DNA of 64,000 nt from Sphingomonas kyeonggiensis (lineage in GTDB: Bacteria; Pseudomonadota; Alphaproteobacteria; Sphingomonadales; Sphingomonadaceae). A program made the position numbers and the translations under genes. Every line of letters starts with the position of its first letter. Positions within the stretch are counted from its first letter, which is position 1. Below, one piece after another: positions 8,390 to 15,926 of this stretch. The notes beneath the pieces were generated by a model that worked only from the letters and a program-made list of their open reading frames with translations, was not told the origin of the DNA and made no database searches. The DNA lies in assembly GCF_014196745.1 (NCBI RefSeq), contig NZ_JACIEH010000005.1:186001-250000 (forward strand). The letters are read 5' to 3'.

Positions 8390-8415
8390 GGAACGGTTTG
8401 TTTCGGCGCCGTTCC
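8390..8415. promoter_or_regulatory. Symmetric EcfG-type promoter motif between phyR and nepR
   Basis: GGAAC at 8390-8394 and GTTCC at 8411-8415 form an inverted pair with 16 bp between them, so both strands read GGAAC-N15-CGTT. The EcfG consensus is GGAAC-N16/17-CGTT, so the spacer is one base short on either strand. On the minus strand it lies 26 bp upstream of the phyR start codon. Confidence 0.45.
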
Positions 8416-8480
8416 GGGCTATTGCAATCCTCAATTCGTGCAACCCGAAGGAGCCCCTCCCTGGATATTGCATCGGCTGT

Positions 8481-8505
8481 GGAACAAACGACTAGGGAAT
8501 TGGTT
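8481..8505 (+). promoter_or_regulatory. EcfG-type promoter for nepR-phyP
   Basis: GGAAC (8481-8485), 16 bp, GGTT (8502-8505). It matches the general stress promoter consensus except for the first base of the -10. It would give a leader of about 130 nt for nepR. Confidence 0.6.
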
Positions 8506-8647
8506 TCATCGGACATGCTGCGTAGTGTTGCCGCACAGCCCCCGGCCCCATGCGACCGGTGGCTTTCGTTCACTTCCGGAAGTTGCATCCGGAGCAGGTC
8601 GCTTTTAGTCCGAGCCACGGCTGACGCCATGGCGCAGGGGGGAATTG

Positions 8648-8815
8648 GTGCGTTCCGCGGATGATGAAATGAAAAAACCGCCCAAATCCGATGGCGGAAA
8701 GGAAACCGGTCGCCCCGATCGCAATGTGGGCGAAGCGCTGCGTCAGGCCTATGACGAGGCCGTGAGCGAAGCCGTGCCCGACGACCTTCTCGACCTGCTG
8801 AAAAAGCTCGACTAG
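8648..8815 (+). CDS. nepR: Anti-sigma factor NepR (55 aa)
   Basis: A 55-residue anti-sigma factor that binds EcfG in unstressed cells and is captured by phosphorylated PhyR. The conserved core is NVGEALRQAYDEAVSEAVP followed by DDLLDLLKKLD, the two-helix NepR signature, after a charged disordered N-terminus. Start chosen at GTG 8648 because AGGGGGG lies about 6 bp upstream; an internal ATG at 8669 would give 48 residues. The gene is followed after 10 bp by the kinase homologue, so the two form an operon divergent from phyR. Confidence 0.92.
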   Translation: MRSADDEMKKPPKSDGGKETGRPDRNVGEALRQAYDEAVSEAVPDDLLDLLKKLD

Positions 8816-8825
8816 TCCGGAGCGG

Positions 8826-10400
8826 ATGGAGATCTCGGAAGAAGAACCGCGCGCCAAGGTCCGTCCGGCGGCGGCGCTGGGGGCTATGCCGACTGGCGCT
8901 AAGGTCTTCATCTACCTGATCGTCTGCCTGTTGCCGCTGGCGCTGATCGCGCTGTTCACCACGCTGCAGAGCACCCGCAACGCCGATACCGAGGCGCGTG
9001 CACGGCTGCGCGTCGCCGCAAGCGAGAGCAGCGACGTGCTGCGCGACCTGCTGGTCAATCATATCGGCCAGCTCTCCAGCTCGCTGGAGGCGCTGGAAGC
9101 CAATCCGCACGACGCGCCCGCCTGCACCCGGCTCGCCGGCACCTTCGCCACCGCCACCGGCGCGCGCTTCGCGATCGCCGATGCCGGCGGACGGGTGATC
9201 TGCGGGCAGAATTTCGCGCATGCCGACGAGGATGCGCTCCAGCCACGCCAGGTACGCACCGTGCTCGCCGACGGCGGCATGGCGGTGCGCATCGGCGGCA
9301 ATCGCGGTGGCACCGCCACCGCCTTCTATCCCGCCGCCTCACTTGCCTCGATCGCGCAGCCGAGCGGCTTCGTCCCCGAATATGGCGCGGCGCTGGTCGG
9401 CCATGGCGACCGGCTGGTGCTGCGCAAGCTCCAGGGCGGCGGCCCGCTCGACCGGCGCGAGACCGTGCCCAACGACCTGGGCCTGGATGGCGTCGAGTTC
9501 GAAATGTCGATGCTCGGCACGCCGATCACCTCGCCGATGATCATCAATACCGTGGTGCTGGTGCTGATGTGGATCGCGGCGGCCGGCATCAGCTGGCTGG
9601 TGGTCGACATCCTGCTGATCCGTCCGCTGCGCCGCCTGCGCGCCAGCGTCGGCGCCTACAAGCCGGGCGAAGTGATCGACATCAAGCGCTTCGGCGAGAT
9701 GCCCGCCGCGGAGATCCGTGAGCTGGGCGACACGTTCCGCGAGATCAGCCGCACGGTGCAGGCCCACGAGGCGGACCTGGCCGAGGGCCTGGTGCGCCAG
9801 ACCAAGCTCACCCGCGAGGTCCACCACCGGGTGAAGAACAACCTGCAGGTGATCGCCAGCCTGATCAATTTCCACGCCCGCAGCGCCAAGAGCGAGGAGG
9901 CGACCGAGGCCTATGCCTCGATCCAGCGCCGCGTCGATGCGCTCGCGGTGGTGCATCGCCACCATTATGCCGAGCTGGAGGAGAATCGCGGGCTCGACCT
10001 GCGCTCGGTGATCGGCGAGCTGGCCGCCAATATCCGCGCCACCGCCCCGGAGCGGGCCCAGGGGCTGGGCGTGACGCTCGACCTCACGCCGGTGCTGGTC
10101 AACCAGGACGTGGCGATCGCCATCGCCTTCCTGCTCACCGAGATCGTCGAGCTGGCGATGAGCTGCAATCCGGCCGCGCAGATCCGTATCTCGATCAAGC
10201 TGATCGAGGGCGACGACACCCGCGCGCTGCTGCGCATCACCTCCCCTGCCCTGGTCGAGAGCCAGGCGCTCGAGGAGCTGGTCGAGAACCGCTATGGCCG
10301 GGTCATCGGCGGCCTGGCCCGGCAGCTGCGCACCAAGCTGCACCACGATCCGCTGACCGGCGCCTATGAGGCGGCGATCGCGATCACCGGCCGGCCCTGA
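8826..10400 (+). CDS. phyP: PhyP-like membrane sensor (HisKA_2 domain, degenerate ATPase domain)
   Basis: 524 residues. Transmembrane helices at about 27-46 and 237-263 bracket a periplasmic sensor domain; a HAMP-like segment follows, then a HisKA_2 dimerisation/H-box with the His pair H333/H334 in EVHHRVKNNLQVIASLI. The C-terminal HATPase region is degraded: the N-box position reads AFLLTEIVELAMSCNPA without the ATP-binding Asn residues, and no DxGxG G1 box is visible. This fits PhyP of Sphingomonas, described as a negative regulator that dephosphorylates PhyR rather than a kinase. Co-transcribed with nepR and adjacent to phyR. The phosphatase role is inferred from that family. Confidence 0.82.
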   Translation: MEISEEEPRAKVRPAAALGAMPTGAKVFIYLIVCLLPLALIALFTTLQSTRNADTEARARLRVAASESSDVLRDLLVNHIGQLSSSLEALEANPHDAPACTRLAGTFATATGARFAIADAGGRVICGQNFAHADEDALQPRQVRTVLADGGMAVRIGGNRGGTATAFYPAASLASIAQPSGFVPEYGAALVGHGDRLVLRKLQGGGPLDRRETVPNDLGLDGVEFEMSMLGTPITSPMIINTVVLVLMWIAAAGISWLVVDILLIRPLRRLRASVGAYKPGEVIDIKRFGEMPAAEIRELGDTFREISRTVQAHEADLAEGLVRQTKLTREVHHRVKNNLQVIASLINFHARSAKSEEATEAYASIQRRVDALAVVHRHHYAELEENRGLDLRSVIGELAANIRATAPERAQGLGVTLDLTPVLVNQDVAIAIAFLLTEIVELAMSCNPAAQIRISIKLIEGDDTRALLRITSPALVESQALEELVENRYGRVIGGLARQLRTKLHHDPLTGAYEAAIAITGRP

Positions 10401-10420
10401 GCAATAAACCCGGATAAAAA

Positions 10421-10435
10421 GTTCGAAAAAAGTTC
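10421..10435. promoter_or_regulatory. LexA-box-like motif GTTC-N7-GTTC
   Basis: GTTCGAAAAAAGTTC matches the alphaproteobacterial SOS operator pattern with an AT-rich 7-bp spacer. It lies 10 bp upstream of the EcfG promoter at 10445. A match this short is expected about once by chance in a window of this size, so support is modest. Confidence 0.35.
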
Positions 10436-10444
10436 GAGGGCCGT

Positions 10445-10469
10445 GGAACCCCGGACCGCGTGGTCCGTT
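10445..10469 (+). promoter_or_regulatory. EcfG-dependent promoter (perfect consensus)
   Basis: GGAAC at 10445-10449, exactly 16 bp, CGTT at 10466-10469: a perfect match to the general stress response promoter consensus. It faces the entericidin-like gene at 10694, leaving a leader of about 220 nt. A weaker GGAAC-N17-CATT lies nearer, at 10627-10652. Confidence 0.75.
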
Positions 10470-10693
10470 TTACACTTCGGATAGTGACCTTTTGCCCCCC
10501 CGCTCTCGCTATCCAAGACATGGGCCCGGAAGCGTCAACCCTCCCCCCCCCGGTGACGCTTCCGGGCCTAAAACTTTTCGGGGCCTTCCCATATTTCCAG
10601 CGAGATCAGGCAGTTGCTGCGCAGACGGAACGTTTGCGCCTGCCCGGGCATTTCTCTTCCGACCCCTATGGTCCAGTATTTTGGAGAGATGTG

Positions 10694-10828
10694 ATGCGTA
10701 AGATCATCGCCTGTGTCGCCCTTGCGGGCGCGATGCTGGTTTCGGCCTGCAACACGGTCGAAGGCGTGGGCAAGGATGTTTCCTCGGCGGGCGACACGGT
10801 CGCCAAAACCGCCGACGACGCCAAATAA
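10694..10828 (+). CDS. Entericidin A/B-like small lipoprotein (44 aa)
   Basis: A 44-residue lipoprotein precursor: signal peptide MRKIIACVALAGAMLVSAC with lipobox LVSAC (C19), then a short Thr/Asp/Lys-rich mature part (NTVEGVGKDVSSAGDTVAK) with the entericidin VEGxGKD motif. Entericidins are small cell-envelope lipoproteins, stress-inducible in several bacteria; EcnB is linked to stationary-phase lysis, while their role in alphaproteobacteria is unclear. GGAGAG precedes the ATG. The perfect EcfG promoter upstream makes it a likely direct target of the stress locus beside it. A terminator follows. Confidence 0.85.
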   Translation: MRKIIACVALAGAMLVSACNTVEGVGKDVSSAGDTVAKTADDAK

Positions 10829-10857
10829 GCCAGCTCTTACAGGCAGGAAAAAGAAAA

Positions 10858-10883
10858 CCCCTCCCGAACCGGGAGGGGTTTTT
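10858..10883. terminator. Bidirectional terminator between entericidin gene and tatC
   Basis: CCCCTCCC (10858-10865) pairs with GGGAGGGG (10871-10878) across GAACC, with AAAA before and TTTTT after. It serves both convergent genes. The same 8-bp stem recurs at 15884, 62421 and 62670. Confidence 0.9.
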
Positions 10884-10887
10884 CGTA

Positions 10888-11670
10888 TTAGGCGGTCTCG
10901 GCCGTTTCGCTCTCTGCCTCCGCTTCGGGCACCGGCCGGCGCCGTCGCGTGAACCAGATCCCGACCAGGGAGAGGAAATAGAGCCCGATCAGCGGGAAGG
11001 CGAGCAGCAGCTGCGAGCCGACATCCGGCGGCGTCAGCACCGCGGCGATCGCGAAGGCGGCGACTACCGCATAGCGCCAGGCGCTCTTCAGCTGCTCATA
11101 GGTGACGATACCCGAGCGCTCGAGCAGCATCAGCAGCACCGGCAGCAGGAAAGTGATGCCGAACGCGAAGAGGAACTGCATCACGAAATCGAGATATTTC
11201 TCGGCCTCGGGCAGCGCCTCCTGATGTACGCCCCCGCCGAGATCGCCCTGATAGCCGAGCAGGAAGTGCAAGGCGGTGGGGATCGCGACGAAATATGCGA
11301 GCGAGGCGCCGGCAATGAACAGCACCGGCGTCGCCAGCAGGAAGGGCAGCAGCGCCCTCTTCTCCTGCCGGTAGAGGCCAGGTGCCACGAACTGCCAGAG
11401 CTGGGTCGCGATCACCGGGAAGGACAGCATCATCGCCGCGAAGAACGCCACCTTCAGCTGGACGAAGAACGCCCCGAAGATCTGGGTGAAGATGATCTTG
11501 TTCTGCCCCGCCGCCGCAAGCGGATGGACGAGGAAGCCGTAGATCTCCTTCGAGAAATAGAAGGAGGCGAAGAAGGTCACCAGCAGCGCGGCCACGCAGT
11601 AGAGCAGGCGGCGGCGCAACTCGATCAGATGCTCGAGCAGCGGCTGCTGGGTGTCGTCGATGTCCCTCAT
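10888..11670 (-). CDS. tatC: Twin-arginine translocase subunit TatC
   Basis: 260 residues with six predicted membrane spans. TatC is the polytopic receptor that recognises twin-arginine signal peptides and, with TatB, docks folded proteins for export. Family hallmarks are the N-terminal PLLEHLIELRRRLLY motif, FFVQLKVAFFAAM, and the central FxLPVLLMLLERSG segment. Start ATG overlaps the tatB stop in an ATGA. Last gene of tatABC. Tat substrates in this window include the DUF1501 protein. Confidence 0.97.
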   Translation of the reverse strand: MRDIDDTQQPLLEHLIELRRRLLYCVAALLVTFFASFYFSKEIYGFLVHPLAAAGQNKIIFTQIFGAFFVQLKVAFFAAMMLSFPVIATQLWQFVAPGLYRQEKRALLPFLLATPVLFIAGASLAYFVAIPTALHFLLGYQGDLGGGVHQEALPEAEKYLDFVMQFLFAFGITFLLPVLLMLLERSGIVTYEQLKSAWRYAVVAAFAIAAVLTPPDVGSQLLLAFPLIGLYFLSLVGIWFTRRRRPVPEAEAESETAETA

Positions 11671-12206
11671 TCGGCGGCCTCGGCGGGCGGAGCAGCCTTG
11701 CGGGCGCGGGGCTTAGATGCGGGCTTGGCCGTTTCCACCGGAGCAGCGGCCGCCTTGCGGGCACGCGGCTTGGGCGCGGGCTTCGCGACCGGCTCGGCCA
11801 CGGGCTCCACGGCGGCGGCCGGAGCCTTGCGCGCACGCTTGGGCTTGGGCGCAGGCGCCGAAACACCAGGCGTATCGTCATGGATCGCCGGCTGCTCGAC
11901 CATCACCGGGGCACTATCCTCGGCGACATGATGCACCTCCGCCTCCGCAGCGGGCGCGGGAAGCGCCGCCGGCGGATGCTGGGCCATGATGCGGGCGTTC
12001 TCTTCGGCCCATTGTTTCTCGAGCTCGGCAAGCTCCGACTCGCGGATCATGTTGTCGAACCCGGAGCGGAACTGGCGCGCAACGGCGCGCGCCTTGCCGA
12101 ACCACTTGCCCACAAAGCGCATCGCCTTGGGCAAATCCTTTGGCCCGATCACGAGCAGCGCCACAATGGCGACCACCACGAACTCGGGCGCGTTGAAATC
12201 TAGCAT
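11667..12206 (-). CDS. tatB: Sec-independent translocase subunit TatB with long Ala/Pro/Lys-Arg tail
   Basis: 179 residues. An N-terminal membrane helix (about 8-23) is followed by the Tat hinge VIGPKDLPKAMRFVGKW and an amphipathic helix to about residue 75. The remaining ~100 residues are low complexity, rich in Ala, Pro, Lys and Arg, with three repeats of a (K)PRARKA-type unit resembling histone H1-like tails. TatB binds TatC and the signal peptide. The tail is much longer than that of many TatB proteins and is presumably cytoplasmic. Overlaps tatC by 4 bp. Confidence 0.95.
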   Translation of the reverse strand: MLDFNAPEFVVVAIVALLVIGPKDLPKAMRFVGKWFGKARAVARQFRSGFDNMIRESELAELEKQWAEENARIMAQHPPAALPAPAAEAEVHHVAEDSAPVMVEQPAIHDDTPGVSAPAPKPKRARKAPAAAVEPVAEPVAKPAPKPRARKAAAAPVETAKPASKPRARKAAPPAEAAE

Positions 12207-12261
12207 CGATCAATCGCCAGAAGCGGCTCCCGGCGCCCTGAGCCGGGAACGGCGCGGAAGT

Positions 12262-12498
12262 TCAGAGCTTCTCTTCGCGCGCCGGCTCGGCCTCGCGCTG
12301 GACGGTCGGCTCAGGAGCCGCCTTGCCCTCGATACGGGTCGCCGGCTTTTCGGCCTCGTCGTCCTCGGACATGCCCTTCTTGAACTGCTTGATGCCCTTG
12401 GCGACATCACCCATCATGTTCGAGAAGCGACCACCGCCCAGAAGCAGGATCGCGACCACGCCCAACAGCAGCCAGTGCATCAGGCTGAAACTACCCAT
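12262..12498 (-). CDS. tatA: Twin-arginine translocase subunit TatA
   Basis: 78 residues. A short N-terminal membrane helix (SLMHWLLLGVVAILLLGG), the hinge GGRFSNMMGDVAKGIKQFKKGM, and an acidic/basic tail. TatA oligomerises to form the transient export path for folded proteins. ATG 12498 is preferred over the GTG one codon upstream because AGGAG lies seven bases before the ATG. Gene order scpB-tatA-tatB-tatC is typical of sphingomonads. Confidence 0.95.
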   Translation of the reverse strand: MGSFSLMHWLLLGVVAILLLGGGRFSNMMGDVAKGIKQFKKGMSEDDEAEKPATRIEGKAAPEPTVQREAEPAREEKL

Positions 12499-12572
12499 CA
12501 CAAATCTCCTCGATTCCGGCTTTATCTAGGCGTGCCGGGCACCTGCGGCAATGGCCGAGACGCCGGGAGGCC

Positions 12573-13178
12573 CTATTCGTCGTCTATGACAGTTTCGCTT
12601 TCGGGCTCTTCGGCGCCTTCGTTTTCGCCCAGCGCCTCGAAAGCGAGGTCGACCGGATCGAGCAGGCCGGCAGCCTTGAGGTCGTCGATGCCGGGCAGGT
12701 CGCGGCGGCTGGACAGGCCGAAATGGGTGAGGAAACCGCCGGTGGTGGCGTACATCAGCGGCCGGCCGGGCACCTCGCGGCGGCCCGCGGGGCGCACCCA
12801 GCCCGCCTCCATCAGCACGTCGATCGTGCCCTTCGAAATCTGCACGCCGCGGATCGCCTCGATCTCGGCGCGCGTCACCGGCTCGTGATAGGCGATGATC
12901 GCCAGCGTCTCGATGCCGGCGCGGCTGAGCTTGCGGCTCTCCTCGCGATTGCGGCGCAGCAGATGGGCGAGATCGGCGGCGGTCTGGAAGTGCCAGCGGT
13001 CGCCGCGGCGGACCAGTTCCACCCCGCGCCCGGCATAGAGCGCCTCGAGTGCCGCGAGCGCGGCGCGCACGTCCATCTCCGAGCCGACATGGGCGCGGAT
13101 CTCGTCCAGGTTCATCGGGTGCTCGGAGGCGAACAGCACGGCCTCCACCGCGCGAGAGGCTGCGTCTTCGGGCGTCAT
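12573..13178 (-). CDS. scpB: Segregation and condensation protein ScpB
   Basis: 201 residues. ScpB is the winged-helix kite subunit of the SMC-ScpAB condensin, which compacts and segregates the chromosome. The N-terminal winged helix (AVEAVLFASEHPMNLDEIRAH) and the second one (ETLAIIAYHEPVTRAEIEAI, then GVQISKGTIDVLMEAGWV) are typical. The C-terminus is acidic. Its ATG overlaps the scpA stop in ATGA, so the two subunits are translationally coupled. Confidence 0.96.
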   Translation of the reverse strand: MTPEDAASRAVEAVLFASEHPMNLDEIRAHVGSEMDVRAALAALEALYAGRGVELVRRGDRWHFQTAADLAHLLRRNREESRKLSRAGIETLAIIAYHEPVTRAEIEAIRGVQISKGTIDVLMEAGWVRPAGRREVPGRPLMYATTGGFLTHFGLSSRRDLPGIDDLKAAGLLDPVDLAFEALGENEGAEEPESETVIDDE

Positions 13179-13909
13179 CCTGCAGCCTTGAGATAGAGCG
13201 GCGCGAAGGCCGATTTCTGGCGGAGCTCGACCCTGCCCTGCTTGGCCAGCTCCAGCGCAGCGACGAAGGACGAGGCGAGCGCCGACTTGGCATAGGACCC
13301 GCTCGCACCTTCGGGGAGGAAGGACTGGAGCGTGCTCCAGTCGATCCGCGCGCCGATCAGCGAGGAGACGCGCGCGATCGCCGCCTCCAGCGTCATCACG
13401 TCGCGCTGCTGGACGACGTGCATCACCGGGCGGGTGCGCGCGCTGATCCGGCCATAGGCGGCGATCAGATCGTAGATCTCGGCCTCGTAGCGGGCCTTGC
13501 GCAGCACGCGCAGTCCTTCGGGCGCGCCACGGAAGAAATTGTCCCGGCCGGTGCGGTCACGCGCCATCAGCCGGGCACCGGCGTCGCGCATCGCGTTGAG
13601 ACGTTCGAGCCGCAGCTGCAGGCGCAGCGCGAGGTCCTCGGGGCTGGGCGTCTCCTCCGGATTGCGCGGGAGCAGCAGCGCGGACTTGAGATAGGCCAGC
13701 CAGGCCGCCATCACGAGATAGTCGGCGGCCAGTTCGAGCCGCAGCTCGCGCGCCTCGTTCACATAACCGAGATATTGCTCGACCAGCTGGAGGATCGAGA
13801 TCTGACGCAGGTCCACCTTCTGCGTGCGCGCGAGCGCCAGCAGCAGATCGAGCGGCCCTTCCCAGCCGTCGATGTCGATCTTGAGGGTTTCGGGTGCTTC
13901 CTCGGACAT
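13175..13909 (-). CDS. scpA: Segregation and condensation protein ScpA (kleisin)
   Basis: About 244 residues. ScpA is the kleisin that bridges SMC heads. The N-terminal IDGWEGPLDLLLALARTQKVD motif is the family signature, followed by ILQLVEQYLGYVNEARELRL and AADYLVMAAWLAYLKSALLL. The C-terminal winged helix ends near the stop. The start is placed at MSEEAPETLKIDIDGWEGP (ATG 13909-13907); a longer in-frame extension exists but its sequence is not conserved in character. Confidence 0.95.
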   Translation of the reverse strand: MSEEAPETLKIDIDGWEGPLDLLLALARTQKVDLRQISILQLVEQYLGYVNEARELRLELAADYLVMAAWLAYLKSALLLPRNPEETPSPEDLALRLQLRLERLNAMRDAGARLMARDRTGRDNFFRGAPEGLRVLRKARYEAEIYDLIAAYGRISARTRPVMHVVQQRDVMTLEAAIARVSSLIGARIDWSTLQSFLPEGASGSYAKSALASSFVAALELAKQGRVELRQKSAFAPLYLKAAG

Positions 13910-14104
13910 CGCCCAAGCTAAGCAGAGCGCCGGAGGAAAGTCACTTCCCGATGGCCGAAGCCGGATACGCGCCGTTTCGGACCCTGTTCCGATTGACGAC
14001 CGGCCCCGCGCCAATCAGATTCGCGGCATTCAAGAAAGATAATCGCACAGGGTCGCCCTCGTTGTTCCGGCATGGCGTTCTACGCCTGGTTTGGGGGAAA
14101 TCTG

Positions 14105-15859
14105 ATGTCGCACGTCCGCTTCTCGCGCGCCGTGAAAGCGCTGTTGTGCCTGTCCGCCGTCGCAATGCCCAGCGCCGCGCTGCGCAGCCAGACGGTCGAT
14201 CCGATGCCTCTGGTCTATCTCAACCAGGGCACCAGCTGGAATGCCTCCACCCGCGAGGACTTCTACTGGCAGGACCAGGGTTCGCAACTGATCCCCTATA
14301 GCTGGCTCCAGGGGCTCACCACGCCGGACGGCAAGCCGTTCCTCACCGACAAGCTGCAGCGCTATGGCTATCTCGCCGATCGCTCCGGCACGCCTGGCGA
14401 CCTGCCGATCGGCTTCACCCTGACGGGCACCACCGGCAACGAAGTCGTCGGGATGAACTGCGCCGCGTGCCACACGCGCGAGATCGACGTGTCCGGCACC
14501 AGCTACCGGGTCGATGGCGGCCCGGCGCTTACCGACTTCCAGGGCCTGCTGACCGACATGATCGACGCCGTCGGCCGCGTGCTGCAGAGCGACGCCAGCT
14601 TCGCCCCCTTCGCGGTGAGCGTCCTCGGCCCCAATCCGGATCCGGTCTCGGTCAGCGAGCTCAAGGCGACGGTGCAGCTCTGGTACACCCGCGAGGATGC
14701 CCTGCGCGACCGCGCCTATCCCACCGCCAATATCTGGGGCCTGGGCCGGCTGGACGCCGTCAGCATGATCTTCAACCGGCTGACCGGGCTCGATATCGGC
14801 AAGCCGCCGACCTATCTGATCCCGAATAACATCCAGCTGGCCGATGCGCCCGTGCGCTATCCCTTCCTGTGGAACGCCGCGAAGCAGGACATGACGCAGT
14901 GGCCCGGCTTTGCCGACAATGGCAACGACCTGCTCGGCCTCGCCCGCAATCTGGGTGAGGTCTACGGCGTGTTCGCCACCTTCCACCCGGTGAACAAGGG
15001 CAAGGGCCGTGTCGATTTCCTGGCCAACAACTCGGCGAACTTCAGCGGGCTGGGCAAGCTGGAGGGATCGATCAAGCTGATCGGCGCGCCCGCCTGGCCC
15101 TGGCCGATCGACCAGAAACTCGCCGCACGCGGGCAGCAGGTCTGGGCGATGTCGACGCCGGACAGCCCGAGCTGCGGCAGCTGCCACGACCAGAAGGCGG
15201 GGAAGATCCGCTTCCCCAATTTCAGCACCTGGGCGACGCCGATCCAGAATGTCGGCACCGATACCCGCGAATGGGACATCCTGGCCCGCACCGCCGATTC
15301 GGGCTCGCTCGCCGGGGGCAAGCTGTTCCCGCCCTTCGGTACCCCCATCCCGCAGAAGACCACGTCGTTCAGCCTGCTCGGCTTCGCCGTGGTCGGCTCG
15401 ATCCTGCAGAACGCCGACCCCTTCAAGGCGAGCCTGGCCGAGACCGGCACGCTGAAGAGCAATGCGAAGCTCCCCAAGTCGCTGGAGGAAATCACCGGCG
15501 CCTTCGGCGGCAAGTCGACGACGGAAGCGGCATCGGCAGCAGCGGTGGCGCCCGGCTCCTATGAATCGCGCGTGATGTACGGGATCTGGGCCGCGGCGCC
15601 CTATCTCCACAACGGATCGGTGCCGACGCTGGCGGATCTGCTGAAGCCCGCGGCCGAGCGGCCGGCGAGCTTCAAGATGGGCCGCGCTTATGACGTGACG
15701 CGCGTCGGCATCGCCTCACAGCAGGCGGGCAACCATGTGGTCACCACCACGGGCTGCGACCAGCTCAACTCGGGCAACAGCCGGTGCGGCCATGAATTCG
15801 GCACCAAGTTCAGCGCCGAGGACAAGGCGGCACTGCTCGAGTACCTCAAGATGCTCTGA
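14105..15859 (+). CDS. Di-haem c-type cytochrome, RoxA/peroxidase-like, exported
   Basis: 584 residues with a Sec signal peptide (about 1-28) and two c-haem motifs, CAACH at 119-123 and CGSCH at 357-361. Length, haem spacing and flanking motifs (the VDGGPALTDFQGLL and APYLHNGSVPTLADLL regions) resemble the RoxA/RoxB-like di-haem cytochrome family, which includes rubber oxygenases and uncharacterised peroxidase-like members. Start ATG 14105 chosen because GGGGGAAA precedes it. It is the only plus-strand gene within the argS-to-tatC block. The substrate cannot be inferred; a redox enzyme in the periplasm or outside the cell is likely. Confidence 0.85.
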   Translation: MSHVRFSRAVKALLCLSAVAMPSAALRSQTVDPMPLVYLNQGTSWNASTREDFYWQDQGSQLIPYSWLQGLTTPDGKPFLTDKLQRYGYLADRSGTPGDLPIGFTLTGTTGNEVVGMNCAACHTREIDVSGTSYRVDGGPALTDFQGLLTDMIDAVGRVLQSDASFAPFAVSVLGPNPDPVSVSELKATVQLWYTREDALRDRAYPTANIWGLGRLDAVSMIFNRLTGLDIGKPPTYLIPNNIQLADAPVRYPFLWNAAKQDMTQWPGFADNGNDLLGLARNLGEVYGVFATFHPVNKGKGRVDFLANNSANFSGLGKLEGSIKLIGAPAWPWPIDQKLAARGQQVWAMSTPDSPSCGSCHDQKAGKIRFPNFSTWATPIQNVGTDTREWDILARTADSGSLAGGKLFPPFGTPIPQKTTSFSLLGFAVVGSILQNADPFKASLAETGTLKSNAKLPKSLEEITGAFGGKSTTEAASAAAVAPGSYESRVMYGIWAAAPYLHNGSVPTLADLLKPAAERPASFKMGRAYDVTRVGIASQQAGNHVVTTTGCDQLNSGNSRCGHEFGTKFSAEDKAALLEYLKML

Positions 15860-15883
15860 GGCCGGATAGCGCCTTCTTCCGCT

Positions 15884-15904
15884 CCCCTCCCCGCAAGGGA
15901 GGGG
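15884..15904. terminator. Hairpin between convergent di-haem cytochrome and nagZ genes
   Basis: CCCCTCCC pairs with GGGAGGGG across CGCAA. There is no long T run, only GGAAATTCTG after. Same stem as the terminator at 10858. Lies between two stop codons 67 bp apart. Confidence 0.6.
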
Positions 15905-15926
15905 GAAATTCTGAATGTCGATGGGC

